Positions 39,724 through 48,754 of a stretch of 64,000 nt of DNA are shown here, in pieces (position 1 is the stretch's first letter; every line of letters starts with the position of its first letter). The notes beneath the pieces are model-generated. The model was not told the origin of the DNA and ran no database searches. It was given only the letters and a program-made list of their open reading frames with translations. A program made the translations under genes and the position numbers. The stretch is from Microbacterium sp. nov. GSS16 (lineage in GTDB: Bacteria > Actinomycetota > Actinomycetes > Actinomycetales > Microbacteriaceae): positions 1,302,001 to 1,366,000 of the forward strand of contig NZ_CP116338.1 of NCBI RefSeq assembly GCF_028198145.1, in the 5' to 3' direction.

Positions 39724-40791
39724 TCAGGCAGAGGTCAGGCGCGACAGCTCGGCGACGAACGCGTCGACGTCGGAGTCCTGGGTGTCGAACGAGCACATCC
39801 AGCGCACCTCGTTGCGCGCGGCATCCCAGTCGTAGAAGCGGAACTTCTCGCGCAGGCGGTCGGCGACGCCGTCGGGCAGCGTCGCGAACACGCCGTTCGA
39901 CTGCGTGGGCTGCGTGAAGCCGACGCCGTTGATGCTGCCGTCGGCGATGCCCTGCTCGACCTCGGTGCGCAGACGCTGGGCCATCGCGTTCGAGTGCCGG
40001 GCGTTGCGCAGCCACAGATCCCCCTCGAGCAGGGCGATCAGCTGCGCCGACACGAAGCGCATCTTCGACGACAGCTGCATGTTGAACTTGCGGCTGTACA
40101 GCAGGCCGTCGGCGGCATCCGGATTCAGCACCACGATCGCCTCACCGAGCATCGCCCCATTCTTCGTGCCGCCGAAGCTGAGCACGTCGACGCCGGCGTC
40201 GGTGGTGAAGGCGCCGAGCGGCACGTCCAGGGCCGCCGCCGCGTTCGAGATGCGTGCGCCGTCGAGGTGCAGCTTCATGCCGCGACCGTGCGCGTGGTCG
40301 GCGAGAGCCGTGATCTCGTCGACCGTATAGAGCGTGCCGAGCTCGGTCGACTGGGTGATCGAGACCACCAGCGGCTGCGCCCGATGCTCATCGCCCCATC
40401 CCCAGGCCTCGCGGTCGACGAGCTCGGGGGTGAGCTTGCCGTCGTCGGTGGGGACGGTGAGCAGCTTGAAACCTCCGATGCGCTCGGGGGCACCACCCTC
40501 GTCGACGTTGATGTGGGCGGTGGATGCCGCGATCACCGCGCCCCAGCGCGGCAGCATGGCCTGCAGGCCGGTGACGTTCGCGCCGGTGCCGTTGAAGACG
40601 GGGAACGCCTGGACCCTCTCGCCGAAGTGCGAGCGGAACACCTCCTGCAGGCGCTCGGTGTACTGGTCTTCGCCGTAGGCGATCTGGTGGCCTTCGTTGG
40701 CGGCGGCGATCGCGGCCAGCACCTCGGGGTGGATGCCGGAATAGTTGTCGGATGCGAAGCCGCGGACGGCGGTGTCATGCAGAGTGCTCAC
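39724..40791 (-). CDS. Low-specificity threonine aldolase-like PLP enzyme
   Basis: 355 residues. PLP lysine is K210 in LSFGGTKNGAMLGEA; H93 (STAHINVDEGGAPE) stacks on the cofactor and D178/R180 (LHLDGARISNA) contact it. FASDNYSGIHPEV is the family N-terminus. The enzyme cleaves L-threonine or L-allo-threonine to glycine and acetaldehyde. It is convergent with the NUDIX-like gene and divergent from the MFS gene. Confidence 0.92.
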   Translation of the reverse strand: MSTLHDTAVRGFASDNYSGIHPEVLAAIAAANEGHQIAYGEDQYTERLQEVFRSHFGERVQAFPVFNGTGANVTGLQAMLPRWGAVIAASTAHINVDEGGAPERIGGFKLLTVPTDDGKLTPELVDREAWGWGDEHRAQPLVVSITQSTELGTLYTVDEITALADHAHGRGMKLHLDGARISNAAAALDVPLGAFTTDAGVDVLSFGGTKNGAMLGEAIVVLNPDAADGLLYSRKFNMQLSSKMRFVSAQLIALLEGDLWLRNARHSNAMAQRLRTEVEQGIADGSINGVGFTQPTQSNGVFATLPDGVADRLREKFRFYDWDAARNEVRWMCSFDTQDSDVDAFVAELSRLTSA

Positions 40792-40872
40792 CGTCCGATT
40801 TTAGTGTGCGGCGCACCCGGCGGTCCTCGACCGGCCCTGTCGGATGTCGGTGGCCGGGATTACCCTCTACCC

Positions 40873-42231
40873 GTGACCTCAGCAACGAAGACGAGGGCTT
40901 TCGCGAACGTGCTCGTGAACACGCTGATCGCCAACGTGACGACCAGCTTCCTGTGGTTCGCGCTCACGTTCTGGGTGTACATCGAGACGCAGTCGGTTCT
41001 GGCGACGGGCGTCATCGGCGGCGCGTACATGCTGCTCATCGCGTTCTTCTCGATGGTGTTCGGCACGATCGTCGATCGCTACCGCAAGCACACCGTGATG
41101 CTCATCTCGAGCGTCGTCTCAGCCGTCGCATTCGGCGCGGCGGGCGTGCTCTACCTCTGGCAGCCCGAATCGGCGCTGCTCGACATCGGCGGTCCGTGGT
41201 TCTGGGCGTTCGCGCTGATCATCCTCGTCGGCGGGGTCATCGAGCAGCTGCGCAGCATCGCGCTGTCGACGACGGTCACGCTGCTGATCCCGGAAGAGAG
41301 GCACGCGAACGCGAACGGCCTGGTCGGAACCGTGCAGGGCATCGCCTTCCTCGTCACCAGCGTGTTCTCGGGGCTGTCGATCGGCTTCCTCGGCATGGGG
41401 TGGACGCTGATCATCGCGGTCGCCGCGATGGCGCTCACCTTCGTGCACCTGCTGTTCGTCCGCATTCCCGAAGAGGCGCCGCAGCGCGACCCCGATGCGC
41501 CGAGCGCGCTGGACTTCCACGGCAGCGTGAAGGCGATCCGCGAGGCGCCGGGGCTATTCGCCCTGATCGTGTTCTCGACGTTCAACAACCTCATCGGCGG
41601 CGTCTACATGGCGCTGATGGACCCGTATGGGTTGACGCTCTTCTCGGCTCAGATGTGGGGGATCGCCCTTGCGTTCGCCTCGACCGGATTCCTCGTCGGC
41701 GGTGCGCTGGTCGCGAAGTTCGGGCTCGGCAAGCGCCCCGTGCGCACCATGCTGCTCGTCGTCGTAGGCATGGGCGTGCTCGGCGCCGTGTTCATGCTGC
41801 GCGAATGGTGGCCGCTGTTCGTCGTCGGCATGTGGCTGTACATGATGATGGTGCCGCCGGTCGAGGCGGCCGAGCAGACCGTGATCCAGAAGGTGGTGCC
41901 GTACGCCAGGCAGGGGCGGGTTTTCGGAATGGCGCAGGCGATGGAGGCCGCTGCAGCGCCGGTGACCGCCTTCCTCATCGCACCTCTGGCAGAGTTCCTG
42001 ATAATCCCGTTCATGCGCAGCGAAGCCGGTCGGATGCAGTGGGGCTGGCTGCTGGGTGAGGGCGAGGCGCGCGGTATCGCCCTGATCTGCCTGTTCGCCG
42101 GTCTGATCATGGTCGTCGCGGCGTCACTGGCGTTCTTCACGCGCTCCTACCGCAGGCTCACCGAGCTGTACGCCGGGGCGCCCGAGCCTGGAGACGCCGA
42201 GGGCGCAGCGGACAGGCTCAGCCGAGCGTGA
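40873..42231 (+). CDS. MFS transporter
   Basis: 452 residues from a GTG at 40873, with twelve hydrophobic helices. Motif A-like IVDRYRKHTVML is after helix 2 and a second DPYGLTLFSAQ block lies in the middle. The sequence is of the multidrug/macrolide-efflux-like MFS group (MFS_3 type), with FVRIPEEAPQRDPD in the central loop. Substrate unknown. A much longer in-frame reading from 39994 is antisense to the aldolase gene and is rejected. Its last 14 bases overlap the end of the convergent SDR gene. Confidence 0.88.
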   Translation: MTSATKTRAFANVLVNTLIANVTTSFLWFALTFWVYIETQSVLATGVIGGAYMLLIAFFSMVFGTIVDRYRKHTVMLISSVVSAVAFGAAGVLYLWQPESALLDIGGPWFWAFALIILVGGVIEQLRSIALSTTVTLLIPEERHANANGLVGTVQGIAFLVTSVFSGLSIGFLGMGWTLIIAVAAMALTFVHLLFVRIPEEAPQRDPDAPSALDFHGSVKAIREAPGLFALIVFSTFNNLIGGVYMALMDPYGLTLFSAQMWGIALAFASTGFLVGGALVAKFGLGKRPVRTMLLVVVGMGVLGAVFMLREWWPLFVVGMWLYMMMVPPVEAAEQTVIQKVVPYARQGRVFGMAQAMEAAAAPVTAFLIAPLAEFLIIPFMRSEAGRMQWGWLLGEGEARGIALICLFAGLIMVVAASLAFFTRSYRRLTELYAGAPEPGDAEGAADRLSRA

Positions 42232-42859
42232 CCACCGTGTCGTTCAGCGCGGCGGCATCCCGATCCCACAGCGCCACCACCGCCCCCGACAAAGCGTCGG
42301 CCTGCAGCGCGCCTTCAGCGCGGAAGACGACGGATGCCGCGCGCAGATCGTCGCCGGCATCCCGTGCCGCCTTGGCGTAGCCCTGCGCGACGGCGCGCGT
42401 CCACGCCTCGCTCGCGGCCTTCATGGCTGCGTAGTTCGCCCCGCCCGCAAGCGGGCGCGCGACGGCGGTCGACGACACGATCGCGAAGCGGCCGGCATCC
42501 GACGCCTTGATCGCCGCGTCGAAAGCGCGACTCGTCGCGCGCACCGCCTGCAGAGCGGGCAGCAGCGCGTCGAAGTCCTCATCGCTCTGCCCGGCGAGCC
42601 CGCCGCCGCCGCGCCAGCCGCCGACGAGCGGGATCACCGCGTCGACCGGGCCGAGCCGCTCGGCCAGGGCGGTCATCTCGCCGAACGAGGTGGCGTCGGC
42701 GATCTCGGTCTGCGCCCCCGCATCCCGAAGCGCCGCGAGTCGCTCATCCGAGCGGCCGGTGGCGATCACCCTGGCGCCCGCTGCGATCAGCGCCGTGGCG
42801 GTGGCGAGTCCCGCCTCGCTGGTGGCGCCGACGAGGACGACGGTGCGGTGGATGCTCAT
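42218..42859 (-). CDS. Short-chain dehydrogenase/reductase
   Basis: 213 residues. The nucleotide-binding motif is GATSEAGLATATAL (11-24), a variant of TGxxxGxG, with ATGRSDERL after the second strand suggesting NADP preference. The catalytic Ser is in IVSSTAVARP and Tyr-x3-Lys in GANYAAMKAASEAW. It is short for the family, lacking much of the C-terminal substrate loop. Substrate unknown. The ATG at 42859 is followed upstream by a terminator that isolates it from the DUF6421 gene. Confidence 0.85.
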   Translation of the reverse strand: MSIHRTVVLVGATSEAGLATATALIAAGARVIATGRSDERLAALRDAGAQTEIADATSFGEMTALAERLGPVDAVIPLVGGWRGGGGLAGQSDEDFDALLPALQAVRATSRAFDAAIKASDAGRFAIVSSTAVARPLAGGANYAAMKAASEAWTRAVAQGYAKAARDAGDDLRAASVVFRAEGALQADALSGAVVALWDRDAAALNDTVVTLG

Positions 42860-42879
42860 GATTCGCTCCTCGGTACGAG

Positions 42880-42911
42880 AGTGGGCGGGAGACGATGCTC
42901 TCCCGCCCACT
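42880..42911 (-). terminator. 12-bp perfect stem between the DUF6421 and SDR genes
   Basis: AGTGGGCGGGAG (42880-42891) pairs perfectly with CTCCCGCCCACT (42900-42911) around an 8-base loop, ten bases after the DUF6421 stop on the leftward strand. Probable terminator for DUF6421. Confidence 0.7.
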
Positions 42912-42921
42912 CCGATGAGTG

Positions 42922-44352
42922 TCAGTCGTCGGTGCCGCGGATGCCCACGGTCGACTCGATGACCGCCTTCATCTTCTTGTCGAGCGTCTCGAAGAACATC
43001 GACAGCGGGAACTCGTCGTCCATCACGGCGTCGGTGTACCCCTTGGGGGCGCCGGCGAGGATCTCGTCGCTCAGGCCGCGAGCCCACTGCGAGGCGGGGT
43101 GCGGGGTGAGCGTGCCACGGACCAGCTCGTACGCGGCGAGCCAGTGCGCCACCTTCGGGCGGTCGATGGAGTGCCAGTACAGGTCGTCGATCGCGTCTCC
43201 GAGGGCGACGACGGCGTCAGGGACGTTGTCCCAGTCGAAGGCGAGAGCCGTGTCGGTCCAGTGCAGCACGCCGCGCTGGTGCAGCCAGGCGAACAGCAGC
43301 TGACCGCCGACCGCGTCGTAGTTGCGCACCCGGGTGCCGGTGATCGCGAAGCGGAAGATGCGGTCGAAGATCACGGCGTACTGCACGAGGTGCGCGTAAT
43401 CGTGCATCTCCTGCTCGGTCTCGGTGAGCGTCTCGCCGGCCGCGACGCGGGCGTCGAACGCGCGCTCGATCTTCACCGACTCGCGGAACGCGGTCATGTC
43501 GCAGCGCATCTCCTCGAGCGAGTAGAGGAAGAACGGCATGCGCTGCTTGATCATGAACGGGTCGAACGGCAGGTCACCGCGCATGTGGGTGCGGTCGTGG
43601 ATGATGTCCCACATCACGAACGTCTTCTCGGTCATCTGCTGGTCGTCGAGCATCGCCTTCGCACGCTCGGGCAGCTCGAGATTGGTGATCTCGGATGCTG
43701 CGCGCACCACGCGGCGGTAGCGGGCGGCCTCGCGGTCCTGGAAGATCGCGCCCCAGGTGAACGAGGGGATCTCGCGCATCGCGACGGTCTCGGGGAACAG
43801 CACGGCCGAGTTGGTGTCGTAGCCGGGAGTGAAGTCGACCAGTCGCAGCGAGACGAACAGCTTGTTGCCGTAGTCGCCCGCCTCGAGCTCGGCGATGAAC
43901 TCGGGCCAGATGGTCTCGACGATCAGCGCCTCGACGAGACGGTCGCTCGAGCCGTTCTGCGTGTACATCGGGAAGACGACGAGGTGACGGATGCCGTCGA
44001 TGCGGTGCTGCTGGGGCTGGAAGGCGACCAGGGAGTCGAGGAAGTCGGGCACGCCGAAGCCGTCGTCGGCCCAGCGCTGAAAGTCGACGACGAGGGCGTC
44101 GAGGTAGGCCGCGTCGTGCGGGAAGGCGGGGGCGAGGGCCCGGATGCCCGAGATGATCGTAGCCACGTGACCGGCCGCAGCCTCGCGGTCGTCGGCGTTC
44201 GGGATCGAGCCGTCCTTGATCTGCAGCGGGCGCATCGCGATCGCGGCGTCCTTCAGCAGCGTCCAGGCGGCGCTGCGCTCGGCGGTCGATGCGTCCTCCA
44301 CGACCTCGGGCTCGCCGATGATGCTCTGGGTGGCGCTGGTGATGGTGGACAT
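42922..44352 (-). CDS. DUF6421 family protein
   Basis: 476 residues, no signal peptide or membrane segment. I recognise the family (DUF6421) from the overall sequence with RHLVVFPMYTQNGSSDRLVEA, a distinctive VMWDIIHDRTHMRGDLPFDPFMIKQRMPFF segment containing D-x-x-H-D-x-x-H spacing that could bind a metal, and the aromatic C-terminal half. Function is unknown. It is divergent from an Lrp/AsnC regulator across 72 bases containing a perfect palindrome, so it is probably the regulator's target, which suggests an amino-acid-related role. Confidence 0.85.
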   Translation of the reverse strand: MSTITSATQSIIGEPEVVEDASTAERSAAWTLLKDAAIAMRPLQIKDGSIPNADDREAAAGHVATIISGIRALAPAFPHDAAYLDALVVDFQRWADDGFGVPDFLDSLVAFQPQQHRIDGIRHLVVFPMYTQNGSSDRLVEALIVETIWPEFIAELEAGDYGNKLFVSLRLVDFTPGYDTNSAVLFPETVAMREIPSFTWGAIFQDREAARYRRVVRAASEITNLELPERAKAMLDDQQMTEKTFVMWDIIHDRTHMRGDLPFDPFMIKQRMPFFLYSLEEMRCDMTAFRESVKIERAFDARVAAGETLTETEQEMHDYAHLVQYAVIFDRIFRFAITGTRVRNYDAVGGQLLFAWLHQRGVLHWTDTALAFDWDNVPDAVVALGDAIDDLYWHSIDRPKVAHWLAAYELVRGTLTPHPASQWARGLSDEILAGAPKGYTDAVMDDEFPLSMFFETLDKKMKAVIESTVGIRGTDD

Positions 44353-44375
44353 CGAACCCTCCGATCAGGGGACAG

Positions 44376-44392
44376 GCCGGAAATTTTCCGGC
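44376..44392. promoter_or_regulatory. Palindromic operator between DUF6421 and lrp genes
   Basis: GCCGGAAATTTTCCGGC at 44376-44392 is a perfect 8-1-8 palindrome with an AT centre, the form of Lrp/AsnC boxes. It lies between the two divergent starts (44352 and 44425) and is a likely site for autoregulation and control of DUF6421. Confidence 0.6.
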
Positions 44393-44424
44393 GACGGGCG
44401 TGCTTCACCTCTACTATTCCACCT

Positions 44425-44874
44425 ATGGATGACACTGTCGATCACGCGATCCTCGCCGCCGTCTCCCGCGACGGGCGAGCCACTCTGGCCCAGCTCTCGG
44501 AGACGGTGGGGCTGTCGACGTCTGCGGTGCAGTCGAGGCTCAAGCGACTCGAGTCGCGCGGGGTGATCGCCGGCTACCAGGCGGTGCTCGACCCCGAGCA
44601 GGTGGGGGCGCCGCTGTCGGCCTTCATCGAGATCACCCCGCTCGATCCCGCGCAGCCCGACAACGCCCCCGAGCTGCTCGAGCACCTCAGCGCGATCGAG
44701 GCGTGCCATTCGATCGCGGGCGATGCGGCCTACATGCTGTTCGTGCGTGTGGCCTCTCCGCGCTCTCTCGAGCAGCTCGTCCGAGACATCCGCATCGCGG
44801 CCAACGTCCGCACCCGCACCACGGTCGTGCTGCAGACCTTCTACGAGCGCCGGCCGATCGTCAGCCCCGCCTGA
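44425..44874 (+). CDS. Lrp/AsnC-family transcriptional regulator
   Basis: 149 residues. N-terminal helix-turn-helix (DHAILAAVSRDGRATLAQLSETVGLSTSAVQSRLKRLESRGVI split over residues 6-49) followed by the AsnC ligand-binding (RAM) domain with EACHSIAGDAAYMLFVRV and TRTTVVLQTFYERRPI. Such regulators bind amino acids and form octamers. It is divergent from DUF6421 and precedes menA by 49 bases, but a shared transcript with menA is possible. Confidence 0.92.
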   Translation: MDDTVDHAILAAVSRDGRATLAQLSETVGLSTSAVQSRLKRLESRGVIAGYQAVLDPEQVGAPLSAFIEITPLDPAQPDNAPELLEHLSAIEACHSIAGDAAYMLFVRVASPRSLEQLVRDIRIAANVRTRTTVVLQTFYERRPIVSPA

Positions 44875-44923
44875 TCGCGGACGAGCGGCGGCGGGCAGAG
44901 ACGCGGACAGTAGGATCTCTGCC

Positions 44924-45892
44924 GTGGCAGGATCCTCCAAGAAGACGAAGAAGCGCGCTCCGCAGCAGCGACGCCGCGCTGGCGGCAACCCGGCGAAGCG
45001 CCCGGCGCTCGCCCTCGCGCCGGTGACCGCCAAGGACTGGATCGGCGCCGCCCGTCTGCGCACCCTGCCGCTGGCCGTGGCCCCGGTCGTGCTCGGCACC
45101 GGTGCGGCGCAGACCGTCGACCACCTCTTCCACTGGGTCATCGCGCTCGCCTGCCTGGCCGTCGCGGTGCTGCTGCAGATCGGCGTGAACTTCGCCAACG
45201 ACTACAGCGACGGCATCCGCGGCACCGACGCCGAGCGCGTCGGTCCCGCCCGCCTGACCGCCTCCGGACGCGTCCCGGCGAAGCGGGTGCTGCTGGTCGC
45301 GCTCGTCTTCTTCGCGCTCGCCGCCGTGGTCGGCCTCGCCATCGTCATCCGATCGCAGCAGTGGTGGATGCTCGTGGTCGGCGCGCTGTGCATCGTCGCC
45401 GCGTGGTTTTACACGGGAGGCAAGCGCCCCTACGGCTACAACGCGATGGGCGAGCTGTTCGTCTTCGTGTTCTTCGGGCTCGTCGCCACACTCGGCACCA
45501 CGTGGGTGCAGGTGCAGTACCTGCCGACCGTCGCGTGGGTGGTCGCGGTCGCGGCCGGACTTTTCGCGTGCGCGGTGCTGCTCGCCAACAACCTGCGCGA
45601 CATCGATCAGGATCGCGCCGTCGGCAAGCGCACCCTCTCTGTGCTGATCGGGCGACGCGCCACCCAGGTGCTGTTCACGCTGTTCGTGCTCATCCCGTTC
45701 GCGCTCGCCGCGTGGATCGCCCTGCTCTACCCGATCGCGTGGTTGGCCATGCTCGCTCTGCTGGCGGGGCTCGTGGCGATCGTCATCGTCTGGACGTACC
45801 GGCAGCCGCGCGAGCTGGTCACCGCGCTCGCGCTCACCTCGCTGACCGCACTCGCGTACGCGGGCCTGGTGTACTGGGCTCTCGTCGGCTGA
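44924..45892 (+). CDS. menA: 1,4-dihydroxy-2-naphthoate polyprenyltransferase
   Basis: 322 residues from a GTG at 44924; a basic N-terminal tail (KKTKKRAPQQRRR) precedes eight or nine transmembrane helices. The two prenyltransferase Asp motifs are NFANDYSDGIRGTD (about residues 85-98) and LLANNLRDIDQDRAVGKRT (about 221-239). It attaches the polyprenyl tail to DHNA at the membrane to give demethylmenaquinone, the substrate of MenG encoded at 51291-52004; the tail can come from the synthase at 54243-55304. Confidence 0.94.
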   Translation: MAGSSKKTKKRAPQQRRRAGGNPAKRPALALAPVTAKDWIGAARLRTLPLAVAPVVLGTGAAQTVDHLFHWVIALACLAVAVLLQIGVNFANDYSDGIRGTDAERVGPARLTASGRVPAKRVLLVALVFFALAAVVGLAIVIRSQQWWMLVVGALCIVAAWFYTGGKRPYGYNAMGELFVFVFFGLVATLGTTWVQVQYLPTVAWVVAVAAGLFACAVLLANNLRDIDQDRAVGKRTLSVLIGRRATQVLFTLFVLIPFALAAWIALLYPIAWLAMLALLAGLVAIVIVWTYRQPRELVTALALTSLTALAYAGLVYWALVG

Positions 45893-45957
45893 GGTCGGGA
45901 CTCGACCTCGGCGGCGGAAGAGTGATCCGCACACCCCTACGTCGCAGAAGGAGCAGC

Positions 45958-46257
45958 ATGTCGTTTCAGGCGTACCTCGACAACATCGAGACGAAGACGG
46001 GCCTCACTCCGCGGCAGTTCATCGAACTGGCATCCGAGAAGGGCTTCGGGCCCGGCACCAAGGCCACTCCGATCCTCGAATGGCTGAAAGCCGACTACGA
46101 GCTCTCGCGCGGCTACGGCATGGCACTCGTGCACGTGATCACGAAGGGCTCTCAGATCAGCGCGAAGCACGTCGGCACCGACAGCGCGCACGCGGACCCG
46201 TCGGACAGCCTCTGGCTCGACGGCAAGGCCACCAACCCCGCATCCGCGGGAACCTGA
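45958..46257 (+). CDS. DUF4287 domain protein
   Basis: 99 residues, ATG at 45958 with AAGGAGC upstream. MSFQAYLDNIETKTGLTPRQF followed by LKADYELSRGYGMALVHVI is the DUF4287 signature. The fold is small and helical; a nucleic-acid or DUF5655-like role has been suggested for relatives, but the function is unknown. Placed between menA and menD with no evident biochemical link. Confidence 0.85.
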   Translation: MSFQAYLDNIETKTGLTPRQFIELASEKGFGPGTKATPILEWLKADYELSRGYGMALVHVITKGSQISAKHVGTDSAHADPSDSLWLDGKATNPASAGT

Positions 46258-46291
46258 ACGTGCTGCTCGCGCGGGAGAGACTCGACTGCGG

Positions 46292-46552
46292 TCACTCGCC
46301 CGCGAGGCGGTCCTCAGCATCCTCATCAGAGGGACGCCTGTCGCGGTTGCGCTTGGCGTATATGTCGCGGGACGCCTGCGACAGCGGTGCACGCAGGAAC
46401 AGCAGCGAGATGCTCATGCCGATCAGCGCGGCGAACAGGGCGGCGAGCCACCAGTACTCGCGGAACACGGGGAACAGCCACAGGATGCCCAGCGGCACGA
46501 TGAACGCCAGCAACCGCAGCACGGTGTAGACGAGGAGGGGTGGCAGCTTCAC
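46292..46552 (-). CDS. DUF4229 small membrane protein
   Basis: 86 residues with two transmembrane helices (about 5-27 and 33-53) and a charged C-terminal tail (YAKRNRDRRPSDEDAEDR). The pattern LLVYTVLRLLAFIVPLGILWLF is that of DUF4229, which lies within menaquinone clusters of many actinobacteria. The co-location suggests a link to quinone synthesis or membrane redox complexes, but no function is known. It is on the opposite strand to its neighbours. Confidence 0.83.
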   Translation of the reverse strand: MKLPPLLVYTVLRLLAFIVPLGILWLFPVFREYWWLAALFAALIGMSISLLFLRAPLSQASRDIYAKRNRDRRPSDEDAEDRLAGE

Positions 46553-46640
46553 CCCGACAGTCTACGAGCGGGGGTTAGGCACCTGCTGTGCGTCGCCGCT
46601 CTCCGAGGCCGGGCACGAGTCGGCGAACTACACTGGAGGC

Positions 46641-46982
46641 ATGGCTCGTGTCCTGATCGTCGGCGGTTTTCTGGCTGTCATCTTCTGGGTGTTCAGCATC
46701 GTCGACGTGGCCGTGCAGCCTGCCGACCGGCACCGCGGGGTGTCGAAGGGCACCTGGATCCTCATCGTCGTGCTGCTGCCGGTCATCGGCGGCATCCTGT
46801 GGTTCTGGATCGGGCGACGGCGCCGCGGCGAGCGGGTCAGTGACTTCGTGACGGGTCCGGACGACGATCCGGCCGCCCTGCGCCGCATGAGCACGGCCGA
46901 GCAGGATGCCCGGATCCGACAGCTGGAAGAGGAGCTCGCGCGCCTCGACGACGAGACCGACGGCACGGATCCGCGCTCGTGA
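46641..46982 (+). CDS. PLD-nuclease N-terminal domain (PLDc_N) membrane protein
   Basis: 113 residues. Two transmembrane helices (about 5-25 and 42-62) with KGTWILIVVLLPVIGGILWFWIG matching PLDc_N, then a charged coiled-coil-like tail (AEQDARIRQLEEELARLDDE). The catalytic phospholipase D domains are absent, so it is a stand-alone membrane anchor. It overlaps menD by four bases (GTGA) and is translationally coupled to it. Confidence 0.86.
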   Translation: MARVLIVGGFLAVIFWVFSIVDVAVQPADRHRGVSKGTWILIVVLLPVIGGILWFWIGRRRRGERVSDFVTGPDDDPAALRRMSTAEQDARIRQLEEELARLDDETDGTDPRS

Positions 46983-48730
46983 GCAGCGCCCCCGCAAGCG
47001 ACGCGGCGGCCGAGCTGCTCGTCGAGCTGGTCGACCACGGCGTCCGCGATCTCGTCCTCTCGCCGGGCTCGCGCTCCCAGGCACTTGCGCTCGCTGCGAC
47101 TTCGCTGGCGCGCACGGGCGCCATGCGAGTGCACGTGCGCATCGACGAGCGGGTGGCCGGATTCACCGCGCTGGGTATCGCTCGCGAGAGCCGGGTTCCC
47201 GTGGCAGTGCTCTGCACGTCGGGAACCGCAGCGGGCAACCTGCTTCCCGCGACCATGGAGGCCTTCCACTCCGGCATCCCGCTGCTGCTGCTCACCGCCG
47301 ACCGTCCGCCAGAGCTGCGCGGGGTCGGGGCGAACCAGGCCACCATGCAGCCGGGGATCTTCGGATCGTTCGTGCGGTTGCACGTCGATGCCGAGGTGCC
47401 CGGCGCGTCGGATATCTCGGACGAGACGTGCTCGGAGCAGCGTGTCGCCCATGAACATGCCGGGCAAGAGCCGGATGGTCTGAGGATCCCGACCGGCTGC
47501 ACGGCGTGGGCCGGCCTCGCGGAGCGCGCCGTGCGCGCCGCGCTGGGACTCGACGGCGACGGGCTGGCCGGTATCGCCGGCCCCGTGCACCTGAACCTGC
47601 CCACGCGCGAGCCGCTTTCTGCCGCGGCCGAGGTCATCGCGACGCCCGGTGATGCGCCGACGGCACCGCCGGCCGAGCCCGTGCTGCTGCCCCGGGGTCC
47701 ACGCACGATCGTGGTCGCGGGAGCGGACGCCGGACCGGATGCCGAGGAGCTGTCTCATGCGGGCAGCTGGCCGCTCATCGCCGAGGTCGTCAGCGGCGCG
47801 CGCTTCGGCCGGCTTCTCGTGCACGGCTACCGTGCCCTGCTGCGGGAGGAGCCGCTCGGCGGGCGCATCGAGCGGGCCGTGGTCTTCGGGCATCCCACCC
47901 TCAGCCGCGAGGTCGCGGCTCTGCTGGCCCGCCGCGACGTCGAGGTCATCGCGGTGCGTGCGGGCGGTGAAGCGCTGAACCTGAACGGTCGCACGCGAGC
48001 GGTCGCCGCCGTAGCCGTCGAGTCGGGCGCGGCCGACCGTCAGTGGCTGGGGGAGTGGATGACCGCCTCGCAGGAGAGCGCGGTCGACCTCAGCGCCCCC
48101 GCGCCGGATCAGAAGGGGCTGTATTCCGACGACAGCGCCGAACGGCTGGGTGCGGTGCGCGCCGAGCTCGACGCCGTGCGCCGGCGGGTGGATCGTCAGA
48201 TTCTGACCGACGCCGTGTGGCGCGCCACCTGGCCGCACGATCGGCTCGTGTTCGGGTCGTCGCGTCTGGTGCGAGTCGCCGACCAGGTGCTCGGCGGCAA
48301 GAAGGTGCCTGTTCACGCGAACCGAGGGCTCGCGGGCATCGACGGCACGGTGGCGACCGGCATCGGCATCGCCCTGGCCAGCCAAGGCGACGGCGCGCCG
48401 GGAGTGACCCGCGTGCTGCTCGGCGACCTGGCCTTCCTGCACGACGTCGGTGCGCTGCTGCTGCCCGGCGACGAACCCGCCCCGCGCATTCAGGTGATCG
48501 TCGGCAATGACGGCGGAGGCACCATCTTCGACGGACTGGAGGTCGCCTCCTCCGCCCAGCAGGTCGACCTCGACCGAGCGTTCTACACTCCGCACGCCGC
48601 GCAGCTGGCCGACCTCGCCGCCGCCTACGGGTGGGACTTCCTGCAGGTGAGCACCCGCTCGGCGCTCGACCAGGCGCTGACCTCTGCGATCTCGGGCCCG
48701 CAGATCATCGAGGTTCCGCTCGAGCGCTGA
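46979..48730 (+). CDS. menD: SEPHCHC synthase
   Basis: 583 residues from a GTG at 46979. A thiamine-diphosphate enzyme that condenses 2-oxoglutarate-derived succinic semialdehyde with isochorismate. Recognisable blocks: LVLSPGSRSQALA, HVRIDERVAGFTALG (catalytic Glu of the ThDP site), LCTSGTAAGNLLPATMEA, LTADRPPELRG, and the ThDP/Mg motif GDLAFLHDVGALLL ending in NDGGGTIFDGLE. It follows PLDc_N and precedes the convergent rmuC. Its substrate is supplied by MenF (52916-54184). Confidence 0.94.
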   Translation: MSSAPASDAAAELLVELVDHGVRDLVLSPGSRSQALALAATSLARTGAMRVHVRIDERVAGFTALGIARESRVPVAVLCTSGTAAGNLLPATMEAFHSGIPLLLLTADRPPELRGVGANQATMQPGIFGSFVRLHVDAEVPGASDISDETCSEQRVAHEHAGQEPDGLRIPTGCTAWAGLAERAVRAALGLDGDGLAGIAGPVHLNLPTREPLSAAAEVIATPGDAPTAPPAEPVLLPRGPRTIVVAGADAGPDAEELSHAGSWPLIAEVVSGARFGRLLVHGYRALLREEPLGGRIERAVVFGHPTLSREVAALLARRDVEVIAVRAGGEALNLNGRTRAVAAVAVESGAADRQWLGEWMTASQESAVDLSAPAPDQKGLYSDDSAERLGAVRAELDAVRRRVDRQILTDAVWRATWPHDRLVFGSSRLVRVADQVLGGKKVPVHANRGLAGIDGTVATGIGIALASQGDGAPGVTRVLLGDLAFLHDVGALLLPGDEPAPRIQVIVGNDGGGTIFDGLEVASSAQQVDLDRAFYTPHAAQLADLAAAYGWDFLQVSTRSALDQALTSAISGPQIIEVPLER

Positions 48731-48754
48731 GCCGCGCTCGCCCACAGCGCGCGG

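Noticed and set aside
39994..40872. Long upstream extension of the MFS reading frame
   Set aside because: It runs antisense over the complete threonine aldolase gene, has no membrane protein features, and the GTG at 40873 gives a normal 12-helix protein.
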